From: Chloroflexota bacterium
GTDB taxonomy: Bacteria > Chloroflexota > Anaerolineae > Promineifilales > Promineifilaceae
Reading direction: 5' to 3'
Length of the DNA stretch: 64,000 nucleotides
Assembly: GCA_017993775.1 (NCBI GenBank)
Contig: JAGOMA010000022.1
Span: 1 to 64,000, forward strand
Every line of letters begins with the position of its first letter. The first letter of the stretch is position 1. The translations under genes were made by a program, and so were the position numbers. Shown here piece by piece: positions 9,343 to 18,478 of the stretch. A model generated the notes under the pieces. It saw only the letters and a program-made list of their open reading frames with translations, searched no databases and was not told the DNA's origin.

Positions 9343-9369
9343 AGACCCTATCGGTTTCCCTTAGGGTCT
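9343..9369. repeat. Short intergenic hairpin AGACCCTA/TAGGGTCT
   Basis: Perfect 8-bp arms (9343-9350 and 9362-9369) with an 11-nt loop in the 51-bp gap upstream of argH. It matches the arms of the hairpins at 7306-7368 and 34157-34190. Confidence 0.65.
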
Positions 9370-9372
9370 GGA

Positions 9373-10179
9373 TTACAAATGTCTGAGATACGCTTCAGGG
9401 TTGTTTAGAAAATCTCTGGTGAGCCGGACATGTTCCAATTCGTCGTAGCTGGTTGGCTGAATCCGGGCGGTCTCGAAATGGAAAAGGGTCGCGTCTGGAA
9501 AAGCCATGATGATGGGCGAATGGGTGGCAATAATGAACTGCGCCTCTTGGGCCACCATCTGCTTGATGGCGGCGATCAGGGCTAGCTGCCGGATGGGCGA
9601 CAGCGGCGCTTCTGGTTCGTCTAGCAGATAGAGGCCGCCAGGGACAAAACGAGATTGGAATAGAGCCAGGAAACTTTCACCGTGCGAGTAGGCATCCAGA
9701 CCGCTGCCATACCGCCGTTTCATATCGTATAGTTCATTCATGTACGGCGTCTTGGCCAGATCGACGGCCAATTTTGACCGGCCTTCATATTCCTGGTCCA
9801 CAGAATTGAGGTCGTCTTCCAATTCCTGCTGCATTTGCGCCAGACGTTTGGCGTAGCCGAAGAAATCTTCGGCGCGCAGGAAGAAGCCTTTGTGCGTCCG
9901 TTTCCGCCAGGAGGGTTGTAGTTGGGCGGCGAATTTGCGCACGGCCGTTAACGATTTATCCGTTTTCACGCTTTCGCTGCCTACAGTGGTCGAGTCAACA
10001 GCGCAGGCAATGGCCTCCAACAAGGTGGATTTGCCTGAGCCATTTTCGCCAACAAAAAAAGTAACCGCAGATGAGAAAGTTAGCTCCGGTAAGGATTGTA
10101 AAATGGGTAGGTTGAAGGGGAAGGAACCATTGTCCTCGCTGCGCCACTTTCTCACGGTTATGGATTGCAAATGGATCAT
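9373..10179 (-). CDS. AAA/SMC-like (RecF-type) ATPase
   Basis: A 268-residue ABC/SMC-type ATPase. Walker A is FVGENGSGKSTLLEAI. The signature-like segment is YSHGESFLALFQSRF. Walker B with D-loop is GGLYLLDEPEAPLSPIRQLAL, and the H-loop is FIIATHSPIIM. This compact family of predicted ATPases occurs alone or next to nucleases; its role is unknown. The open frame extends upstream to 10452, but that part is a shadow of the MOSC gene: the start ATG at 10179 overlaps the MOSC stop as ATGA, so the two are translationally coupled. It lies inside the arginine run between argJ and argH. Confidence 0.85.
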   Translation of the reverse strand: MIHLQSITVRKWRSEDNGSFPFNLPILQSLPELTFSSAVTFFVGENGSGKSTLLEAIACAVDSTTVGSESVKTDKSLTAVRKFAAQLQPSWRKRTHKGFFLRAEDFFGYAKRLAQMQQELEDDLNSVDQEYEGRSKLAVDLAKTPYMNELYDMKRRYGSGLDAYSHGESFLALFQSRFVPGGLYLLDEPEAPLSPIRQLALIAAIKQMVAQEAQFIIATHSPIIMAFPDATLFHFETARIQPTSYDELEHVRLTRDFLNNPEAYLRHL

Positions 10180-10733
10180 TGTGCGGTAATTTTTTCCAGG
10201 GAGTCGCCGACGGCGATGGCGCCATCTTGCACCACGCGGGCATAAATGCCACGCAGGCGCAGCGGCCAGCCATCCTGGTTGACAAATTTGAGGGCGTCGC
10301 TGCCGAAGCGCTGGGCATATTTCCGGCAGCCGCGGTGTTCTTTGGCGGTGATTTGCAAAACGGCCGTGCCCACCTTCACCTGCTGCCCCGGCGGTAAATT
10401 CTCCGGGCTGAGGTCTAAATCGACATATAGTTGATCGCCGGCCAGCGGCCACCTGGTCTCATCGGGCGAGATAATTTGTAGAGCGCGGATGTTAACCAGG
10501 GTAATCTGCCGGTCCGGGTCGACGGAACCGTCGCCGGAATGTTTGCTTTCGCGCTGCCGCCAGGTGTCGCCTTCCAGCCCGTTGGCCTGAGAAAGAACGG
10601 CCGTAGCCAGCGACAGGCGTTCGTTTTCGGCTGGCCGGGTGATGATTATGGCGAGACGGCCGTTATCCACAGGGGCTTGCCGGACGTGGGGCAGCCCTGC
10701 CCGCAGTGCTGCCATTGCTTCGTGAGTTTCCAT
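10176..10733 (-). CDS. MOSC-domain protein
   Basis: A 185-residue MOSC (molybdenum-cofactor sulfurase C-terminal) domain protein. RQITLVNIRALQII, GDQLYVDLDLSPENLPPG and the cysteine-bearing HRGCRKYAQRFG are characteristic; that Cys is the presumed site of sulfur or metal ligation. Stand-alone MOSC proteins (YiiM/YuaD type) act in sulfur transfer or amidoxime reduction. Length is near the family norm. Start at 10733 is preferred since AAAGGA is about 8 nt upstream. It is coupled to the downstream ATPase by an ATGA overlap. Any link to arginine synthesis is only positional. Confidence 0.85.
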   Translation of the reverse strand: METHEAMAALRAGLPHVRQAPVDNGRLAIIITRPAENERLSLATAVLSQANGLEGDTWRQRESKHSGDGSVDPDRQITLVNIRALQIISPDETRWPLAGDQLYVDLDLSPENLPPGQQVKVGTAVLQITAKEHRGCRKYAQRFGSDALKFVNQDGWPLRLRGIYARVVQDGAIAVGDSLEKITAQ

Positions 10734-10869
10734 CATCAATTCCTTTCCGGCGCGACCAGGCGCGACCGGCAAATAACTGTTCGTGGCTCCTCTGCCCCAC
10801 GTTCATGGATTGTAACGATCCTCGCAGCCCCCATACCTGACAGGGTGACAATTTAAGTCCCCAATCCCC

Positions 10870-12111
10870 TCAGGTCCGATAATCTGCATTGATGGCTACG
10901 TAATCGTAGCTAAGGTCGCAGGTCCAGACCGTGTCGTGCGCGTCGCCGCGACCCAGGTCCAGCCGGATTTTGAATTCTGGTTGGTTAAAGATAGCTGCCG
11001 CCTTGCTTTCCTGGTAGTCGGTGGGCGTACCCTGGCGGACGAGCTGTAATTCGTCGGTTTGCTGCACGCCCACCCACAAATTGGTCTGGTACTGGTCGAA
11101 GGGCACGCCGGCGCGCCCGGCGGCGGCCAGAATGCGTCCCCAGTTGGCATCGCCGCCGGCGAAGGCGGTTTTGACCAGCGGCGAGGTGGCGATGGTGTTG
11201 GCGACGGTGTGGGCGTCGACGGCCGTTGCCGTGCCGCTCACCACAATCTCTACAAACCTGGTCGCCCCTTCGCCGTCCTTCACAATCATGCGCGCCAATT
11301 CGGCGCAGAGCATGGTCAGCGCCGCGCCAAACAGGACAGCGCTGTCGTGGTCTTCTATGGCCACGCCGCTGGCCCCGTTGGCCAGCAGCAGCACGGTGTC
11401 GTTGGTGCTGGTGTCGCCATCGACAGAGATGCGGTTGAAGGAGTGGGTGACGGCCGTTTTCAACATGCCGGCCAGCATATCCGGGGCAATTGCCGCATCG
11501 GTGGTGATGAGACTGAGCATGGTGGCCATGTTGGGATGAATCATGCCTGCGCCTTTGGCCATGCCGCCAATCGTGACCACGCCGCCGGGCAGGTCCACCT
11601 GCACCGCCAGATGTTTGGGGCGGGTGTCGGTGGTCATGATTGCCCGCGTGACAGCCAATCCGCCCGCGGCCGAATCCTCCGCGCTGCTCTGGCGAAGCGC
11701 CTGGCCGGCGGCGGTGATGCCGGCTTGCAGGCGGGCCATCGGCATTTGCACGCCGATGACGCCGGTGGACATCACCAGCACTTCGTCGGCGGCGCAGCCA
11801 ACCGCCGCAGCGACGACCGCCTGGGATTGGCGGGCGTTGTCCAGGCCGGGCTGGCCGGTGGAGGCGTTGGCGTTGCCGGAATTGATGAGCACGGCGCGGA
11901 TGTGGCTGTTGTTGGCCTTGAGCGTGGCGCGATCCACCACTACCGGCGCGGCGACGACCTGGTTTTTGGTGAAAACGGCCGTGGCGCTGCAATCCGCCTC
12001 GCTGACGATGAGGGCCAGATCGAGTCTGTCGGGATATTTGATTTGGGCGGCAACGGCCGTGGCCTGGAAGCCAGTTGGAGAAGTGACAGTACCGTTAACA
12101 AGATGTTGCAT
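10870..12111 (-). CDS. argJ: Bifunctional ornithine acetyltransferase/N-acetylglutamate synthase
   Basis: A 413-residue ArgJ of the Ntn fold. It moves the acetyl group from N-acetylornithine to glutamate, recycling it, and may also acetylate glutamate from acetyl-CoA. Self-cleavage makes two chains at the Thr of KGAGMIHPNMATML (about residue 190), which is intact; GDTSTNDTVLLLANG and the C-terminal CDLSYDYVAINADYRT are typical. AAAGGA stands 9-10 nt before the ATG. It follows the lipoprotein gene by 23 bp in the arginine run. With ArgJ present the GNAT domain on ArgG would only need to top up acetylglutamate. Confidence 0.96.
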   Translation of the reverse strand: MQHLVNGTVTSPTGFQATAVAAQIKYPDRLDLALIVSEADCSATAVFTKNQVVAAPVVVDRATLKANNSHIRAVLINSGNANASTGQPGLDNARQSQAVVAAAVGCAADEVLVMSTGVIGVQMPMARLQAGITAAGQALRQSSAEDSAAGGLAVTRAIMTTDTRPKHLAVQVDLPGGVVTIGGMAKGAGMIHPNMATMLSLITTDAAIAPDMLAGMLKTAVTHSFNRISVDGDTSTNDTVLLLANGASGVAIEDHDSAVLFGAALTMLCAELARMIVKDGEGATRFVEIVVSGTATAVDAHTVANTIATSPLVKTAFAGGDANWGRILAAAGRAGVPFDQYQTNLWVGVQQTDELQLVRQGTPTDYQESKAAAIFNQPEFKIRLDLGRGDAHDTVWTCDLSYDYVAINADYRT

Positions 12112-12134
12112 AAATGGTGTTCCTTTTTGCGAAT

Positions 12135-13469
12135 TTATGGGCAGAAATCAACGGCCGTCAGGCTGGGATTGCCATAACCCAGGTTTTCCAGAGGGCCGGT
12201 GGGGTTGTGAAACGTGGCCAGACCGGCCTCGACGGCCGTGCAAAGCTGCGGCGCATTGTCAGGCGTGGTCCAGCCGCTGATCAGTTGGGCTGCGCCAAAC
12301 GCGGCGGCTGTGCCGGGGTAGGTGTTGTTGAGCCAGTTTAGGCGGCTGGCAGCGCGAACTAAATCCCCTTTTTGCAGGTCAATGAGGATGAGCCGGAAGG
12401 CGGCGAACTGGTCGATGGCTGCTTTGGTTTGGGCGGCTGTTCCCAGGAAGTCAACTGTTTCTAGCGTGGGATTGTTAACAGCGTCTTCGTATAGGAACAG
12501 TGCGCCGTCGATGTCGCCGGCGGCCATTTTGTCGTTGGCTTCATAGAGGATGTGATGGCGGTAGGTGGTGGGATCGAGTAGGGTGTTGGCCAGGGTAACG
12601 GCCGTGCTATCCCAGCGCCACACTTCCGTATAGGCGCGCATCACGCCTGCGCCAGCCGAGCCGATTGTGCCGCCGTGGACGAGAAAGTCGAGACGGCCGT
12701 TGCCGTTTTCGTCCACCAACTGCGTTTCCGGAAACGTGATGGCGATCACGTCGCCGGGCGCACCCTCGTGCGGCTGCGGAGCGGCCACGATGTTGTCCAG
12801 TGGGCCGTGGGCTGCGCTGATGATTTTGAACGCGCCAGAGCAGGTATGGACGCCGCATTCTGTGATCATTGTGACAAGTTCTGGCCGCGCATCGCCGGTC
12901 ATATCGCCGCTGGCAGCGATGGTTGGGGCCAGTTGCAGCCCGCCAGTGGGCGAGACGCTTTCAGGGTAGGCGCGATATTGCAGTCCCGAGCCGTTGACAA
13001 TCCATAAATTGCCGGGAAATCCATAGGCGATTGCGGTTGGGTTTTGCGGATCGTGCAGGACCAATACCCATTCGTCACGCAGGTCGCCGTCAAAGTCTAA
13101 ACCGAGCCATTCTGCATCTTGCTGCTGCCAGCCGGCGGCTTGCAGGGCGGCGCGCACGGCGGCGGGGTTGGCGTTTTGCTGCCAGACGGCCGTTAACCAA
13201 CCCTCTAATTCTTCCCAGGTAGCCGGGGCGATGGTCTGGTCTACCGGCGCGGCTGGGGTGAGGGTGGCGCAGGTTGTGCCGCAGCCGCCGGGGCAGTCGC
13301 CGGGGCAAAAGTAGGTTTCGTTGGCGGCGCAGGCGGGCGGGGTACAAAGCGGGAAGGGGGTGTCGGTGGCGGGCGGTTGGGTGGGGGAAACGGCCGTGGG
13401 TGTGGCAGGCGGTTGGGTCTGGCAGGCGGCAATGGCCAGAAAGATCATGAGGATGGCGAACTGTTTCAT
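12135..13469 (-). CDS. Lipoprotein of unknown function
   Basis: A 444-residue protein with a clear lipoprotein signal (short hydrophobic stretch ending LAIAAC, lipidated Cys near residue 16), then a Pro/Thr-rich linker and a cysteine-rich patch (CPGDCPGGCGTTCATL). The main body contains repeat-like segments LGLDFDGDLRDEWVLVL, MTGDARPELVTM and ENGNGRLDFLVHGG. These resemble the D-G-D calcium loops of FG-GAP/VCBS propellers. It begins by an ATGA overlap with the death-like-domain gene upstream, so the two are co-translated. I do not recognise a specific family; an outer-face lectin or sensor role is speculation. Confidence 0.75.
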   Translation of the reverse strand: MKQFAILMIFLAIAACQTQPPATPTAVSPTQPPATDTPFPLCTPPACAANETYFCPGDCPGGCGTTCATLTPAAPVDQTIAPATWEELEGWLTAVWQQNANPAAVRAALQAAGWQQQDAEWLGLDFDGDLRDEWVLVLHDPQNPTAIAYGFPGNLWIVNGSGLQYRAYPESVSPTGGLQLAPTIAASGDMTGDARPELVTMITECGVHTCSGAFKIISAAHGPLDNIVAAPQPHEGAPGDVIAITFPETQLVDENGNGRLDFLVHGGTIGSAGAGVMRAYTEVWRWDSTAVTLANTLLDPTTYRHHILYEANDKMAAGDIDGALFLYEDAVNNPTLETVDFLGTAAQTKAAIDQFAAFRLILIDLQKGDLVRAASRLNWLNNTYPGTAAAFGAAQLISGWTTPDNAPQLCTAVEAGLATFHNPTGPLENLGYGNPSLTAVDFCP

Positions 13470-14647
13470 GCTGCGTTCTCCTGATTGAGGGGTCCAACGG
13501 CCGTAAATTCTTCAGGGTAGGTTGTTTCCAGTGCTGCCAAAAGCGGACCGAACTGCTTCTTGAACGTGCAGAATTCTAACAGCGCCTGCACTTTCTGCCG
13601 ATAAGACATCCCGGATCCGAATTCATAGACGGCTTCTGGCAGGTGCTGGCGGCAAAAAGCAGTCATTGCCTCGTCATCTGGGAAGACCTGGAAGATTAGG
13701 GCGCGGATGCGTTCGGTTTTGTAGGTTTCCTCGTCTTTTTTGTTGGCTAATAATTCCTGAAGCGCCAAATCTAAATTGGGCAACAAACTCCTTCTGTTCA
13801 AAGTGTTTATCAGCCCATTGACTTTATCCATATAGGTTGATCCGGAAATGTCCTCCAGGTCCAGATCGACTTGCCGGCAGATTAATTTTAATTCCGCGAG
13901 ATTTAAGGTGGCTAAAATCTGGCGGTAGTAATCAATGGTGTTTGCAGGTGTGTACTTTGCCTTTGATAGCGTGGCCTTGTAATGGGGTCTGTTTTGGGCA
14001 ATGTAGCCTGCCAGTTGGTCTCCTAGTCGACGTTTTTCCACGTAGTAAAGGAGAGAAACAATTTTTGCCGATTTGCCGTCCCCAGATAAATTTTCAAAAT
14101 CGATGCCTAAATCAAAAGCCAATGAGGCGAGTTCAGACAAGTTGAAGCCCTGGTGCAAAATATAGGACCAGTATTCCTCTTGGGGCGAATCTTGGGCATC
14201 CCATTTTGCAGACGATGACGATTTGTGTTTTTCCTTGGGTTGGTTGTAATTGTTGATTGCCAGCAGAATATCGGCCGTATGCCAATCTACTGCGGGCCAA
14301 CGGCTTGATAATGCCTCCAATAATTCTGGAATACGCCTTCGCCGCAGCATGTAGTAAACGAATTCCAGGCAAACGGTTTCATTCTTGGTGCCAGGAACAT
14401 CAGCGGGCGAAATGCCGAGATCGAGGATCAATTCTCTTAATTCGACGGGCTGAATCACTTCGGCCATCTGTGCCCATAACGCATTCATTTTTGCTTTTTG
14501 GATCCGATCAAGTTCCTGGAGTTGTATCCTTGTTTGGTAGGAAATGGGCTTTGTATATGTCATCTGAGGAACGGCCGTTTCCTTTTCCGGTTCTTTCACT
14601 TCTGGTTGTTGTGGCGGCTTGAGGGCGTCGATGAGTTTCTTAAACAT
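13466..14647 (-). CDS. Tandem death-like (effector-associated-type) domain protein
   Basis: A 393-residue cytosolic, entirely helical protein. I read four related modules. Module 1, about residues 62-118, contains LRELILDLGISPADVPG. Module 2, about 165-225, contains LASLAFDLGIDFENLSG. Module 3, about 240-300, contains LKLICRQVDLDLEDISG. Module 4, about 310-378, is divergent. The pattern of a helix, LGID-x-[ED]-[ND]-[LV]-x-G, then a basic helix (YYMLRRRR, YYVEKRR) matches death-like effector-associated domains of bacterial conflict and signalling systems, which recruit partners carrying like domains. No effector domain is attached. It looks less GC-rich than its neighbours and its central kilobase lacks ACGGCCGT, suggesting acquisition. 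Coupled to the downstream lipoprotein. Confidence 0.7.
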   Translation of the reverse strand: MFKKLIDALKPPQQPEVKEPEKETAVPQMTYTKPISYQTRIQLQELDRIQKAKMNALWAQMAEVIQPVELRELILDLGISPADVPGTKNETVCLEFVYYMLRRRRIPELLEALSSRWPAVDWHTADILLAINNYNQPKEKHKSSSSAKWDAQDSPQEEYWSYILHQGFNLSELASLAFDLGIDFENLSGDGKSAKIVSLLYYVEKRRLGDQLAGYIAQNRPHYKATLSKAKYTPANTIDYYRQILATLNLAELKLICRQVDLDLEDISGSTYMDKVNGLINTLNRRSLLPNLDLALQELLANKKDEETYKTERIRALIFQVFPDDEAMTAFCRQHLPEAVYEFGSGMSYRQKVQALLEFCTFKKQFGPLLAALETTYPEEFTAVGPLNQENAA

Positions 14648-14756
14648 GACGGCTACCTCCTTTGTGGTTGAGCGATAATCAAATTACCAGCAGCATACCA
14701 TGTTTTTGATGGTTCCGACGTGAAAAATGGTAGGGAAACGGCCGTTTCCCCCGCCC

Positions 14757-14800
14757 AGAGACTGGAGACCAATCAGTCTCCAGTCTCCAGTCTCTACTCC
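14757..14800. repeat. Heptamer tandem/inverted repeats (CAGTCTC type)
   Basis: Repeated CTCCAGT heptamers and their complement ACTGGAGA form a small hairpin just after argG. Same style as the heptamer gaps at 18391-18478 and 36485-36555. Confidence 0.6.
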
Positions 14801-16636
14801 CTAATCCCGCTTAAACTTGCTGTAATCCGGCGCAGAATAACGCGTCTTGCCGCCGTCGCTTACCTCCATCATCGCCTTGACCTTCATTTGCAGGCCAAAC
14901 AAGGTGATGAACCCGACCGCGTCCGATTGATCGTACACATCTTCCTTGCCGAAGGTGGCGAAATCTTCGCGGTACAGACTCATCGGGCTGGAACGGCCGA
15001 TGGTGATGACGTTGCCTTTGTACAATTTCACTTTCACCCAGCCGGTGACAGGCTCCTGCGTTTTATCAACGAAGACTTGCATCGCTTCGCGCAGCGAGGT
15101 GTACCATTTGCCATAGTAGACCAGCTCCGCATACCGCACGGCAACCTGTTCTTTGAAGTGCAGCGTGTCACGGTCCAGGCAGAGCGATTCCAAAGCCTGA
15201 TGCGCTTTGTACAGGATGGTGCCGCCGGGGGTTTCATAAACGCCGTGGGATTTCATGCCCACCAGCCGATTTTCCACCAGGTCCACCCGGCCCACGCCGT
15301 GTTTCGCGCCCAATTCGTTCAGCTTTTCGATGACGGCCGCCGGGGGGAGCTGCACATCGTTGACGGCTACCGGCAGCCCCTGCTCAAAGTCGATTTTCAC
15401 CACTTCCGCCTCATTGGGCGCGTCTTCCGGATCAACGGTGAACAGGAACATAGCCTTTTCCGGTTCCAACGAGGGGTCTTCCAAAATGCCGCCCTCGTGG
15501 GAGATGTGCCACAGGTTGGCGTCGCGGCTGTAAATGGATTTTTCTGTGTGGACGACGGGTACGTTGTGCTTTTTGGCGTATGCCAGGGCATCCTCGCGGG
15601 AGCGAATCTCCCATTCGCGCCAGGGAGCAATCACTTTGAGGGTGGGGTTGAGCGCCTTGAAGGTCAGTTCGAAGCGCACCTGATCGTTGCCTTTGCCGGT
15701 TGCGCCATGGGCTACGGCGTCCGCGCCTTCCGCTTCGGCGATGGCGACTTGCCATTTGGCGATGAGCGGGCGGGCGACCGACGTGCCCAGCAGGTATTCT
15801 TTCTCGTAAATCGCGCCGGATTGCAGCATGGGGAAAAGGAAGTCTTTGGCAAATTCGTGGCGTAAATCTTCGATGTAGACTTTGCTGGCGCCGCTGGCCA
15901 ACGCTTTCTCGCGCAGCCCTTTCAATTCAAAGTCTCCCTGGCCGATGTCGGCGCAGAAGCAGATGACTTCGCAGCCGTAATTTTCTTTGAGCCAGGGAAC
16001 AATGACGGATGTGTCCAGTCCGCCGGAATAGGCGAGGACAACCTTGTTAACTTTGGACTTGGATTTGGATGACATGGGTAATACTCCTTTTTGTGTATTT
16101 TGGGTCTCATCTTCGAATATGGCGTGAACAGACGCACCGCCTGTCACGGGGATAAACAGACTGGGTTGGATTTCGGCCGGACCGAGTTCCAGAACGACGG
16201 CCGTTTCGTCGCAGGCTTCTAGCAGGGGGCAGATGGAACAATCGCGGAACACTTTTTGCGGAAAGCGCTCTTTGACGGTGATTTTAAAGCCCACCTTTTG
16301 GAAAAAATCGACGGCGCGAGTCAGGGCAAATAGGGTGGGCACGTTGCGATGGCGCGCTTCGTTGATGGCTTCTTTCACAATCGTGCGGCCCCAGCCTTGC
16401 CCTTTCACGCGGTCGCTGACGGCCAGCGAGCGCACTTCGGCCAGATAGGGCGTGTAATAAAACAGCGAAACACAGGCGACGATGTCGCCATCAGGATAAA
16501 CGCCGACGAGCCAATCGTGCAGGGTGTCGCGGATGGAGAGGGCGCTGCGCGGCAGCAAATCACCGCGCCGGGCATGGTCGCTGACCAGGCGTAAAATGGC
16601 GGGTATGTCGGTTTCACGGGCAGGACGAATGTTCAT
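14801..16636 (-). CDS. argG: GNAT N-acetyltransferase (ArgA-like) fused in frame to argininosuccinate synthase
   Basis: One open frame of 611 codons. Residues 1-150 are a GNAT acetyltransferase (acetyl-CoA loop [15 protein letters not shown], then FFQKVGFK) of the type found as acetylglutamate synthase domains. Residues 188-611 are a complete argininosuccinate synthase, with ATP pyrophosphatase loop [28 protein letters not shown] and [16 protein letters not shown]. ArgG joins citrulline and aspartate using ATP. The ArgG start Met (16075) has its own AAGGAG at 8 nt, so the cell may make both a 611-residue fusion and a free 424-residue ArgG. Situated between argD and the death-like-domain gene. 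The ArgG identity is certain; the fusion needs protein evidence. Confidence 0.9.
   Translation of the reverse strand: MNIRPARETDIPAILRLVSDHARRGDLLPRSALSIRDTLHDWLVGVYPDGDIVACVSLFYYTPYLAEVRSLAVSDRVKGQGWGRTIVKEAINEARHRNVPTLFALTRAVDFFQKVGFKITVKERFPQKVFRDCSICPLLEACDETAVVLELGPAEIQPSLFIPVTGGASVHAIFEDETQNTQKGVLPMSSKSKSKVNKVVLAYSGGLDTSVIVPWLKENYGCEVICFCADIGQGDFELKGLREKALASGASKVYIEDLRHEFAKDFLFPMLQSGAIYEKEYLLGTSVARPLIAKWQVAIAEAEGADAVAHGATGKGNDQVRFELTFKALNPTLKVIAPWREWEIRSREDALAYAKKHNVPVVHTEKSIYSRDANLWHISHEGGILEDPSLEPEKAMFLFTVDPEDAPNEAEVVKIDFEQGLPVAVNDVQLPPAAVIEKLNELGAKHGVGRVDLVENRLVGMKSHGVYETPGGTILYKAHQALESLCLDRDTLHFKEQVAVRYAELVYYGKWYTSLREAMQVFVDKTQEPVTGWVKVKLYKGNVITIGRSSPMSLYREDFATFGKEDVYDQSDAVGFITLFGLQMKVKAMMEVSDGGKTRYSAPDYSKFKRD
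16084..16089 (-). promoter_or_regulatory. Internal ribosome binding site for free ArgG
   Basis: AAGGAG 8 nt before the ATG at 16075, inside the longer GNAT-ArgG frame. Its presence favours separate initiation at the ArgG moiety (product 14801-16075, 424 residues). Confidence 0.6.
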
Positions 16637-16644
16637 AGGTAGGA

Positions 16645-16708
16645 TGGAGCTAGAGTTAGAGCTAGAGGGGCCGTGGTTTTCTTCCGGCTCTCGCTTTCGC
16701 TCTAGCTG
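16645..16708. repeat. GAGCTAGAGTTA-type short tandem repeats
   Basis: Hexamer-like AGAGCTAG/AGAGTTAG units followed by their complement CTCTCGCTTTCGCTCTAG fill the gap between argD and the GNAT-argG gene and run into the last codons of argD. Same character as 37047-37080. Confidence 0.55.
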
Positions 16709-17901
16709 GTTAAGCAGGTCTCCAGGATGTTTACGGCTTCGTCGATGTGGGCGCGGGTGACGATGAGCGGCGGGGCGAGGCGCAGGACGGTTTCGCCGGC
16801 GTTGATGACCATGAGGCCGTGGCTGCGGGCGGCGGCGATGAGGGGGGCAACGGCCGTTTTCATCTCCACGCCCACCAGTAAGCCCGCCCCGCGCACCGTC
16901 ACAATCTCGTCCGATTCCAGGGTTTCTAGCCGGTGGCGCAGGTAGGCGGCGTTCTCCTGGACTTGCTGCAAGAACCCGGGCTGGCTAACGCGGTCGAAAA
17001 CCACGTTGGCGGCCGTGCAGACCAGCGGCCCGGCGGCAAAGGTGCTGCCGTGGTCGCCGGGCTGAATGACGTCGGCCACCTTTTGCGTCACCAGGGCTGC
17101 GCCAATGGGCAGGCCGCCGGCCAGCGGCTTGGCCAGGGTCATGATGTCGGGCGACACGCCATACGTTTCATAGGCCCACAGGTGGCCGGTGCGCCCCAGG
17201 CCGCACTGCACCTCGTCGAAGATAAGCAGCGCGTCGTGGGCGTCGCACAAATCACGCAGCCCTTGCAAAAATTCGGGTGATGCCGGGTTGACACCGCCTT
17301 CGCCCTGGATGGGTTCGACGATGACGGCGCAGGTGTCGCCGGTGATGGCGTTCCGGGCGGCGGCCAAATCGTTGAAGGGCGCGAAGGTGACGCCGGGAAC
17401 CAGCGGCGCGAACGGTTCGCGGTACTGTGCTTTGTAGGTGACGGACAACGCGCCCATGGTACGGCCGTGAAACCCGCCGCTGAAGGCCACGATTTCGGAT
17501 TTTGAATGGGCGGTTTCGGAACCGGAAGTTTTGGCGTATTTGCGGGCGAATTTTAGGGCGGCTTCGTTGGCTTCTGCGCCGGAATTGCAGAAGTAGACTT
17601 TGTCGGCGAAGGAATGGGTGACGAGTTTTTGGGCCAGTTGGGCCTGGGGGGCGGTGTGGTAAAGGTTGCTGACGTGGACGAGTTGGGCGGCTTGTTGGGC
17701 AACGGCCGTTACCCATTCCTTATCGCTGTGCCCCAGCGCCGCCACGGCGATGCCCGACATGAAATCGAGGTATTGTTTGCCGTCGGTGTCGTACAAATAC
17801 ATGCCGTCGCCGTGGGTAAACACCACGTCCGGCCGGTTGTAGGTGTGCAGCACGTAATCGGCGTCTGTTTGAATGATGGTTTGGGAATCAATTGGGTTCA
17901 T
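16702..17901 (-). CDS. argD: Acetylornithine aminotransferase
   Basis: A 399-residue class III PLP aminotransferase converting N-acetylglutamate semialdehyde to N-acetylornithine, with glutamate as amino donor. [23 protein letters not shown] at the start, [17 protein letters not shown] (phosphate site), [12 protein letters not shown] (Asp for the ring nitrogen) and the Schiff-base Lys in [13 protein letters not shown] (about residue 253) are intact. The ATG has AGGA about 7 nt upstream. Gap to the upstream GNAT gene is 61 bp. This family often also serves as succinyldiaminopimelate aminotransferase in lysine synthesis. Confidence 0.95.
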   Translation of the reverse strand: MNPIDSQTIIQTDADYVLHTYNRPDVVFTHGDGMYLYDTDGKQYLDFMSGIAVAALGHSDKEWVTAVAQQAAQLVHVSNLYHTAPQAQLAQKLVTHSFADKVYFCNSGAEANEAALKFARKYAKTSGSETAHSKSEIVAFSGGFHGRTMGALSVTYKAQYREPFAPLVPGVTFAPFNDLAAARNAITGDTCAVIVEPIQGEGGVNPASPEFLQGLRDLCDAHDALLIFDEVQCGLGRTGHLWAYETYGVSPDIMTLAKPLAGGLPIGAALVTQKVADVIQPGDHGSTFAAGPLVCTAANVVFDRVSQPGFLQQVQENAAYLRHRLETLESDEIVTVRGAGLLVGVEMKTAVAPLIAAARSHGLMVINAGETVLRLAPPLIVTRAHIDEAVNILETCLTS

Positions 17902-17930
17902 ATGGTTATCCTGTGGTATTGGTTTGTTTT

Positions 17931-17964
17931 AGATTGGTCCAATCTTCTGAGATTGGTCCAATCT
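17931..17964. repeat. Two copies of the palindrome AGATTGGTCCAATCT
   Basis: Two identical 15-nt palindromes (17931-17945 and 17950-17964) separated by four bases in the argD upstream gap. The same palindrome with central A is at 34247-34261 and 47273-47287. Confidence 0.8.
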
Positions 17965-18379
17965 ACACTTTCTTCGACATGACGGCGATGTCTGTGCGGT
18001 ACTGCCAGCCCTCGGCTTGCCAGAAAGTGATGCCGGGTTCGTTTTCGGTAAAGATGAACAGGTGGCATTTTTGCAGGCCGATGGCGTGCAGGGCATCCAG
18101 GCAGCAGTTAACCAACTGCCCGCCGATTTTCTGCCGCCGGTATTCCGGGTGGACGGCCATGTGGTGGATGTATCCGCGACGGCCGTCGTGCCCACACAGC
18201 ACTGCGCCCACCACCCGGTCGCCATCCCAGGCCGCAAAACTCATGCCCGGATTGCGCTCCAAATAAAATTGGATGCTGTCCTGTTCATCGGCGTCGCTCA
18301 GACCCACGCCTGCACAAATTTGCCACAGGGCAATGACGGCGGCGTAGTCGTTAGGGGTGAAGGGGGTGATGGTTATCAT
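17963..18379 (-). CDS. GNAT-family N-acetyltransferase
   Basis: A 138-residue single-domain GNAT protein (YpeA/RimI-like). The acetyl-CoA site is IHHMAVHPEYRRQKIGGQLV and the C-terminal motif is GITFWQAEGW. It sits between argB and argD, so an amino-acid or glutamate acetyltransferase role in the pathway is plausible, but generic GNATs cannot be assigned from sequence. Two GNAT domains in one arginine operon (this and the one on ArgG) is noteworthy: one of them is probably the acetylglutamate synthase. Confidence 0.8.
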   Translation of the reverse strand: MITITPFTPNDYAAVIALWQICAGVGLSDADEQDSIQFYLERNPGMSFAAWDGDRVVGAVLCGHDGRRGYIHHMAVHPEYRRQKIGGQLVNCCLDALHAIGLQKCHLFIFTENEPGITFWQAEGWQYRTDIAVMSKKV

Positions 18380-18390
18380 GGTTGTTCGAT

Positions 18391-18478
18391 TTGCGATTTG
18401 GGATTTGGGATTTGCGATTTGCGATTTCCAATCTCTAATCTCTAATCTCTAATCTCTAGTCTCTAATCTCCGGTCTCT
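18391..18478. repeat. Heptamer arrays (GATTTGC/GGGATTT then TCTAATC)
   Basis: About six GATTTGC/GATTTGG-type heptamers followed by about eight TCTAATC-type heptamers fill the whole gap between argB and the GNAT gene. The two halves are partly complementary. No coding signal. Confidence 0.8.

Noticed and set aside
10180-10452. N-terminal extension of the SMC-like ATPase
   Set aside because: These codons are out-of-frame shadow of the MOSC gene (Arg/Gly/Pro-rich); the ATGA junction gives the real start at 10179.
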